Assembly (NCBI GenBank): GCA_964405335.1
Contig: CAYONP010000083.1
Span: forward strand, 1 to 27,302
From: CAYONP01 sp964405335
Lineage (GTDB): Bacteria; Armatimonadota; UBA10988
Length of the DNA stretch: 27,302 bases
Reading direction: 5' to 3'
In this document: piece after piece, positions 23,031 through 27,302 of the stretch
Layout of the letters: the number at the start of each line of letters is the position of its first letter
How positions within the stretch are numbered: the first letter of the stretch is position 1
Notes under the pieces: generated by a model
The model's database searches: none
Seen by the model: only the letters and a program-made list of their open reading frames with translations
Told to the model about the DNA's origin: nothing
Translations under genes and position numbers: made by a program

Positions 23031-24746
23031 TCATGGCTCAACCGCCAGCGGCACGAGTTCGAACCGGTCGACGTCGACCAGTCCGCGCGGCGTCAGGCGC
23101 AGCGACGGGATGACGCTGAGACTGACGAACGAGAGAGTCATGAACGGATCGCCGAGCGGCGTGCCCAGCGCCTGCGCCGCCTGGTGCAGCGTCCGGCAGC
23201 CGGCGGCCACCTCGCGCACCGGCCGGTCGCTCATCAACCCGGCCAGGGGCAGCGGCAGGCAGGCGGTGACCGCCTCGTCGGTCGCCACGGCCAGCCCGCC
23301 GCCGGCGGCGACGACCGCGTCGACGGCCCGACGCATGGCGACCGGCGTCACGCCGACCACGGTGAGGTTGTGCGAGTCGTGACCGACCGAGCTGGCCAGC
23401 GCGCCGCGCTGCAGCCCGAAGCCGGTAACCAGCCCGACGCCGATCGCGCCGCTGGCCCGGTGCCGCTCGATCGCCGCGGCGAGCAGGATGTCCCGCTCGG
23501 GGTCGGCAGCCAGGCGGCCGTCGACCACCGTCGGTCGGCAGGTCTCGCCGGCGGTCAGGATCAGCTCGCCGAAGACCCGGATCAACCGCGCCTCGCCGCC
23601 CGGCCAGCGCGGCGCGAACTCGCCGGTCATGAACGGGGCGACGGCGACGCTGTCGCGCAGCGCCGAGTCGTCGGCCGCCGGCGGGTCGAACAGCGCCTCA
23701 CCGTCGGCGGCGATGCGCGCGCCGTCCTTCCAGGTCTCGCGCACGCGGAAGGTGTGCAGGTCATCGACGAGCAGCAGGTCGGCCTGCCGGCCCGGCGTGA
23801 GCGAGCCAATCCGGCCGGCCAGACCGAACCGCTCGGCGGTGTTGAGGGTGGCCATCTGCACCGCGATAACCGGCTCGACGCCGGCGGCGACGGCGAGCCG
23901 CACGATGCGGTCGAGGTGGCCGTCGGCGAGCAGGTCCTCGCTATGGATGTCGTCGCAGCAGAAGCAGAGCCGGCGCGAATTGGCCGGGGTGAGGATGGGC
24001 TGCAGCGCGGCGAGGTTCTTCGTCGCCGAGCCCTCGCGCAGGAAGACGTAAGCGCCGGCGCGGAGCCGCTCGAGCGCCTCGTCGGCGCGGGTGCATTCGT
24101 GGTCCGACTCGGGGCCGGCCAGGTGGTAGGCCATGATCTGCCGGCCGGAGATGCCCGGCGCATGGCCGTCGCGGGGCCGGCCGGCGGCGGCGGAGAGCTT
24201 GGCCAGGCACTCGGGGTCGCCGGCGATGGTCCCGGGGAAGTTCATCATCTCGGCCAGGCCGAGCACCCCGTCGCGGCCGAGCAGCTCGGCCACGGCGGCG
24301 GCGTCGAGCACCGCGCCGGGGTCGTCGTAGGGCGAGGCGGGCACGCAGCTCGGTACGTTGACGTAGAGGTCGACCGGCACGCCGCGCGCGGCCGCGAGCA
24401 CATACTCGACCCCGGCGACGCCACAGACGTTGGCCACCTCGTGGGGATCGACGAACGCGCCGGTGGTGCCGCGGGCGGCCACGGCGTGGGCAAACTCGCC
24501 GACGGCGAGCAGCGAGCTCTCGATGTGGACATGGGCGTCGAGCAGGCCGGGCACGAGGTAGGCGCCGGCGCAGTCGACCACCTCACGGGCGGCGTAGTCG
24601 CCCCAGCCGATGACGATACCGTCGGCCACGGCGAGGTCGACCTCGAGAATCTCGCCGCTGATGGTGTTGACCAGCCGCCCGCCGCGGAACAGCGTGTCGG
24701 CGGGCTGTTCGCCGCGGGCGACGGCGAGGCGTTGGGGAATGGTCAT
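23031..24746 (-). CDS. ade: Adenine deaminase
   Basis: 571 aa, close to the usual 570-590. Converts adenine to hypoxanthine and ammonia in purine salvage; a cytoplasmic amidohydrolase with a binuclear metal site. Family marks in order are an N-terminal composite domain, PGLLDAHVHIESSLL (His72, His74, Glu76), DPHEVANVCG (about 105-114), a 'NFPGTIAGD' segment, FCCDDIHSEDLL carrying metal-binding residues, NTAERFGLAGRIGSLTPGRQADLLLVDDL closing the barrel, and the C-terminal VGHDSHNLTVVGV segment characteristic of Ade. ATG 24746 is chosen because it begins the conserved N-terminus; a GTG start at 24776 runs to within 1 base of the N gap. The ribosome binding site is weak. The 100-N gap hides the upstream region. 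Confidence 0.9.
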   Translation of the reverse strand: MTIPQRLAVARGEQPADTLFRGGRLVNTISGEILEVDLAVADGIVIGWGDYAAREVVDCAGAYLVPGLLDAHVHIESSLLAVGEFAHAVAARGTTGAFVDPHEVANVCGVAGVEYVLAAARGVPVDLYVNVPSCVPASPYDDPGAVLDAAAVAELLGRDGVLGLAEMMNFPGTIAGDPECLAKLSAAAGRPRDGHAPGISGRQIMAYHLAGPESDHECTRADEALERLRAGAYVFLREGSATKNLAALQPILTPANSRRLCFCCDDIHSEDLLADGHLDRIVRLAVAAGVEPVIAVQMATLNTAERFGLAGRIGSLTPGRQADLLLVDDLHTFRVRETWKDGARIAADGEALFDPPAADDSALRDSVAVAPFMTGEFAPRWPGGEARLIRVFGELILTAGETCRPTVVDGRLAADPERDILLAAAIERHRASGAIGVGLVTGFGLQRGALASSVGHDSHNLTVVGVTPVAMRRAVDAVVAAGGGLAVATDEAVTACLPLPLAGLMSDRPVREVAAGCRTLHQAAQALGTPLGDPFMTLSFVSLSVIPSLRLTPRGLVDVDRFELVPLAVEP

Positions 24747-24777
24747 GCTGCGCGTCCGCCGCGCGCAGGATACCACC

Positions 24778-24877
24778 NNNNNNNNNNNNNNNNNNNNNNN
24801 NNNNNNNNNNNNNNNNNNNNNNNNNNNNNNNNNNNNNNNNNNNNNNNNNNNNNNNNNNNNNNNNNNNNNNNNNNNNN
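24778..24877. other. 100-N scaffold gap
   Basis: Exactly 100 undetermined bases, the conventional placeholder for a gap of unknown size. It lies between the ade 5' flank and the stop codon of the next minus-strand gene, which starts at the first defined base. Any genes or promoters here are unknown, so the adjacency of the two sides is only as good as the scaffolding. Confidence 0.95.
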
Positions 24878-25504
24878 TCAGCCGCTCATCTCAGCGGCGG
24901 CCAGGGCGATGCAGGCCCGCACGCGCTGGGTCGGCAGCAGCGACAGCCGCGCCTGCTGAGCCCACTGCTCGGGCCCGCCGGGCGGCAGCTCGTCGGCGGT
25001 GGGCAGCAGCCTCAGCGCGGCGGCGCGTTCACTCACCCGGGCCGACCAGAGCGCATACGAGACGTCGGCCTCGCCCAGCCCCAGCCGGCGGCGCTGCAGT
25101 GGCTCGACCGCCAGCGGCTCGTGGCGAGCGTAGGCGACGGCCAGCTCGAGCCAGGCATCGTTGACCGGATCGGCCGCGGCCGGGTCGCCCGATTCGGGTT
25201 GGTAGAGGTCGTGCTCGGCGCACTTGAGCACGCCGCGCACGGCCGCCGGCGGCCACGGCGCGAACTGCATCGCGGCCGCGCGGCAGAGCGCCCGCAGCGG
25301 CGCCCAGGCGAGCCCGGCGGCGCAGCCGGCGGCGCGGGCCGGGTCGACGCTGCCCCACAGCCGCGCGCCGGTGGTGAGCGTCGGTAGCAGGGCGATCATC
25401 GGCGTGCGGCCAAGCGGCCGGGCGACCGATTCGACCGAGGCGAGGACGATGCGGCGGGCGAGGCTGAAGCCGGTCTCGAGCCAGTAGGCGGCGGAATCGC
25501 TCAT
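24878..25504 (-). CDS. Hypothetical protein, 208 aa
   Basis: I do not recognise a family. The protein is Ala/Leu/Arg-rich and appears mostly alpha-helical, with no signal peptide or clear membrane helix. Notable short features are CAEHDLYQPESGD near the middle and a C-terminal PTQRVRACIALAAAEMSG. The stop codon abuts the N gap (TGA at 24880-24878), so the 3' end is complete. ATG 25504 has only a weak AGG about 8 bases upstream. It lies 48 bases after rpmB on the same strand and may be cotranscribed with it. Codon usage and third-position GC look like the neighbours. Confidence 0.55.
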   Translation of the reverse strand: MSDSAAYWLETGFSLARRIVLASVESVARPLGRTPMIALLPTLTTGARLWGSVDPARAAGCAAGLAWAPLRALCRAAAMQFAPWPPAAVRGVLKCAEHDLYQPESGDPAAADPVNDAWLELAVAYARHEPLAVEPLQRRRLGLGEADVSYALWSARVSERAAALRLLPTADELPPGGPEQWAQQARLSLLPTQRVRACIALAAAEMSG

Positions 25505-25552
25505 GCGCGAACCTGCGGGTGGCGGATGGCGTCGAGAAGGCAGCGCGCGGGG

Positions 25553-25744
25553 TCAGGCGGGGCGGGTGATTTTGTTGGCCTTGATGCAGCGAGTACAGAC
25601 CAGCGCGCGCTTGACCTGCCCGCCGAGGACGATGCGCAGGCGCTGCAGGTTGGGCATGAACCGGCGCTTGGTGGCCCGCATGGAGTGGCTCCGGCGGTTA
25701 CCGACGCGCGGCTCTTTGCCGCAGATGACGCATCGCTGGCTCAC
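25553..25744 (-). CDS. rpmB: 50S ribosomal protein L28 (bL28)
   Basis: 63 aa, a component of the large ribosomal subunit. The sequence has the bL28 pattern: CVICGKEPRVGNRRSHS, then ATKRRFMPNLQRLRI, and a C-terminal CTRCIKANKI. It is the zinc-binding (C+) type with two CxxC pairs (Cys5/Cys8 and Cys50/Cys53). Start GTG 25744 is supported by GGGAG about 9 bases upstream and by homology from residue 2. A promoter-like pair lies upstream, reaching over the start codon of the divergent E1-alpha gene. Confidence 0.92.
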   Translation of the reverse strand: MSQRCVICGKEPRVGNRRSHSMRATKRRFMPNLQRLRIVLGGQVKRALVCTRCIKANKITRPA

Positions 25745-25770
25745 GGCCGTCTCCCAGGGGACAGTCTTCT

Positions 25771-25799
25771 ATGCTACCATGAGCCGCCGGCCATGACAA
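25771..25799 (-). promoter_or_regulatory. Promoter of rpmB overlapping the divergent E1-alpha start
   Basis: On the minus strand TTGTCA (25799-25794) and TAGCAT (25776-25771) are separated by exactly 17 bases. The -35 covers the first codons of the divergent dehydrogenase gene, so transcription of rpmB and initiation of that gene could interfere. Confidence 0.5.
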
Positions 25800-26797
25800 G
25801 CTCGACCGCAACCCGAACCGACCCGCCGCGCGACACCGAGGTGGCCGCGCGGTGCGACGCCTATCTCCAGATGTGCCGCATCCGGCGCTTCGACGAGCGG
25901 GTCATGGAGCTGTTCAGCGAGGGTCTCATCGGCGGCACGGCGCACGCCTGCTGCGGCCAGGAGGCCAGCGCCGTCGGCGTCTGCCGCGTGCTGCGCGCCG
26001 ATGACCAGGTGACCAGCACCCACCGCGGTCACGGCCACCTGATCGCCAAGGGCGGCTCCATGGCCCGGCTGATGGCCGAGCTGTTCGGCCGTGCCACCGG
26101 CTACAGCCGCGGCCGCGGCGGCAGCCAGCATGTCGCCGCTTACGAGGTCGGCTTCCTGGGCAGCAACGGGATCACCGCCGGTGGCCTGCCGATTGCCGCC
26201 GGCGCGGCGTTGGCGCTGCAATACCGCGGCGGCGACGGCGTCGTGGCCGCCTTCTTCGGCGAGGGCGCGACGGGTCAGGGCGCGTTCCACGAGGCGGTCA
26301 ACATGGCCTCGGCCTGGCGGCTGCCGATGCTCTTCGTCTGCGAGAACAACCTCTACGCGATGGGCACCAGCATCGCGCGCACCTCGAACGTGGCCGACGT
26401 GGCGCAGCGGGCGGCCGGGTACGGCATCCCCGGCGTGAGCGTCGACGGCAACGACCTGGAGGCGGTCACCGCCGCCGCGGCCGAGGCGGTAGAGCGCGCG
26501 CGAACCGGCGGCGGGCCGACGCTGCTGGAGGCCAAGACCTACCGCATCTACGGGCACTCGAAGGGTGACAAGGAGCGCGTCTACCGCACGCGCGACGAAG
26601 AAGCCGCCTGGGCCGCGCGCGATCCGCTCACGCTGACCGCCGCGCGCCTGGGCGCCGACGGTGTGCCCTCAGACGAGATTGCGGCCTTGCGCGCGCAGGC
26701 CGACGAGGAGGTCGAGGCGGCGGTGCAATACGCGCTGGACAGCCCCGCGGCCGACCCGGCCGATGCGACCAGCGGCCTGTTTGCCGACCGGCCGTGA
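25793..26797 (+). CDS. Thiamine diphosphate-dependent dehydrogenase E1 component, alpha subunit
   Basis: 334 aa, normal for the pyruvate/branched-chain 2-oxoacid/acetoin dehydrogenase E1 alpha family, which decarboxylates 2-oxoacids or acetoin using thiamine diphosphate and passes the acyl group to E2. Marks: RHFD-like RRFDERVMELFSEG (31-44), GQEA (55-58), the STHRGHGHLIAKG active-site loop (75-87), GRGGSQH (107-113), and the ThDP motif from GEGATGQG (156-163) to ENN (184-186). It resembles AcoA-type subunits. No ribosome binding site is clear before ATG 25793, but no other in-frame start exists nearby. The beta subunit that normally follows is absent: the next gene is unrelated and overlaps by 4 bases (GTGA). 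Which 2-oxo substrate it uses cannot be told. Confidence 0.88.
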   Translation: MTSSTATRTDPPRDTEVAARCDAYLQMCRIRRFDERVMELFSEGLIGGTAHACCGQEASAVGVCRVLRADDQVTSTHRGHGHLIAKGGSMARLMAELFGRATGYSRGRGGSQHVAAYEVGFLGSNGITAGGLPIAAGAALALQYRGGDGVVAAFFGEGATGQGAFHEAVNMASAWRLPMLFVCENNLYAMGTSIARTSNVADVAQRAAGYGIPGVSVDGNDLEAVTAAAAEAVERARTGGGPTLLEAKTYRIYGHSKGDKERVYRTRDEEAAWAARDPLTLTAARLGADGVPSDEIAALRAQADEEVEAAVQYALDSPAADPADATSGLFADRP

Positions 26798-27302
26798 GTC
26801 TGCTCGCCCACCTGGCGCGGAGCTTTGGTCCGCAGGGCGCCATCTGGCGCGCCCGCGCGCGGCTCGAGCGGACCCTGGCCGACTGCCCCCCGAGCCGCCG
26901 CCTCAGTTTCGGCGACGTGCTGCCCGCGCTCGACGCGCTGCTCGACAGCACCCTGCCACGGCTGACCAGCCACGCCGAGTTCTTGCGGCGGTACCTTAGC
27001 CGCGTCGACCTCGACGAGGCGCGCGAGGCGGTGCGACGGTGGGAACGCGAGGTGGTCCGCTCGCCCGACGCCGAGACCCGCGCCGTGCGTGAGCGAAACC
27101 TCGAGCTGGCCTGCGCGCAGCTCGAACGGATCGAGACCCTGACCGCCACGCTGGACCGCTACGAAGACCAGCTCGACGGCTTGGCGCTGGCGATCGACGA
27201 GGTGGCCAGCCGGATCGCCGCGGCGCGGCTCGACGAGACGGTCGACACGCGCTCGTCGATGGACCGCCTGCGCCACGACATCGACCGCCTGGCCGGCGAA
27301 CT
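26794..27302 (+). CDS. Partial gene for a coiled-coil-rich protein (runs off the window)
   Basis: At least 169 codons without a stop; the 3' end is beyond the window. The GTG start at 26794 overlaps the E1-alpha stop codon (GTGA), the classical arrangement for translational coupling. The sequence is helical and charged, with long Arg/Glu/Leu stretches (about residues 60-169, for example ERNLELACAQLERIETLTATL) that predict a coiled coil. There is no signal peptide or recognised domain. I do not recognise the family, and it is not an E1 beta subunit. A role tied to the E1 alpha protein is suggested only by the overlap. Confidence 0.6.
   Translation, partial: MSLLAHLARSFGPQGAIWRARARLERTLADCPPSRRLSFGDVLPALDALLDSTLPRLTSHAEFLRRYLSRVDLDEAREAVRRWEREVVRSPDAETRAVRERNLELACAQLERIETLTATLDRYEDQLDGLALAIDEVASRIAAARLDETVDTRSSMDRLRHDIDRLAGE

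Noticed and set aside
23184..24959. Long plus-strand open frame opposite ade, crossing the N gap
   Set aside because: Antisense shadow of adenine deaminase; it only stays open across the gap because N codons are not read as stops.

Overview
This is a 27.3 kb piece of a high-GC bacterial chromosome. It is almost certainly a metagenome or draft scaffold, because it holds two runs of N: a 10-base run inside ftsH and a 100-base run upstream of ade. I see no tRNA, rRNA, CRISPR array, phage gene or transposase. Coding density is high and all 24 genes read through cleanly apart from the N gap in ftsH. The mix of genes resembles environmental polysaccharide-degrading lineages of the Planctomycetota, Latescibacterota or Poribacteria type: a DUF1559-like prepilin protein, a secreted TPR-CHAT protease, secreted glycosidases, an RraA-like protein, and a Tat-exported aldo/keto reductase with ferredoxin clusters. 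The recA SOS box is of the GAAC-N4-GTTC type. I cannot fix the phylum from this window.

Layout. 1-239: noncoding, with a 23-bp direct repeat pair and a perfect 11-bp hairpin. 240-2413 (-): prepilin-like protein, then a Tat-exported Fe-S aldo/keto reductase whose ribosome binding site and start codon lie in a strong hairpin. 2558-3931 (+): NupC-type nucleoside transporter. 3939-4844 (-): DUF4241-like protein. 4934-9076: a divergent carbohydrate pair, a secreted clan GH-A enzyme (agarase/beta-galactosidase-like, with a CBM9-like tail) and a cytoplasmic GH4 alpha-galactosidase-like enzyme. 9118-12115 (+): recA, recX, a flavin reductase-like gene and a TIM-barrel gene, tightly packed behind a promoter that carries a near-consensus LexA box. 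12204-13187 (-): thioredoxin-family protein and a small ABM-like protein, with an 83-bp inverted-repeat element between them. 13292-14830 (+): a large unrecognised protein. 14840-17638 (-): secreted 41-residue TPR-repeat CHAT protease. 17748-19667 (+): RraA-like protein, a nucleotidyltransferase-fold protein lacking its catalytic aspartates, and a small conserved protein. 19897-21120 (+): exported beta-propeller. 21127-25744 (-): rpmB, an unknown gene, [gap], adenine deaminase, FtsH. 25793-27302 (+): thiamine-diphosphate dehydrogenase E1 alpha and a partial coiled-coil gene that overlaps its stop codon.

How the genes fit together. The GH-A/GH4 pair looks like an outside/inside route for galactose-containing glycans. 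The transporter and adenine deaminase both point to nucleoside or purine salvage but are far apart. recA and recX form the SOS recombination unit, and the two metabolic genes behind them may share its control. The most unusual sequence-level signals are the SOS box lying inside the recA promoter, the start-codon hairpin of the aldo/keto reductase, the strictly 41-residue TPR array fused to CHAT, the EF-hand loop in the prepilin, and the nucleotidyltransferase without its acidic motif. No single locus clearly amounts to a new multi-gene system.
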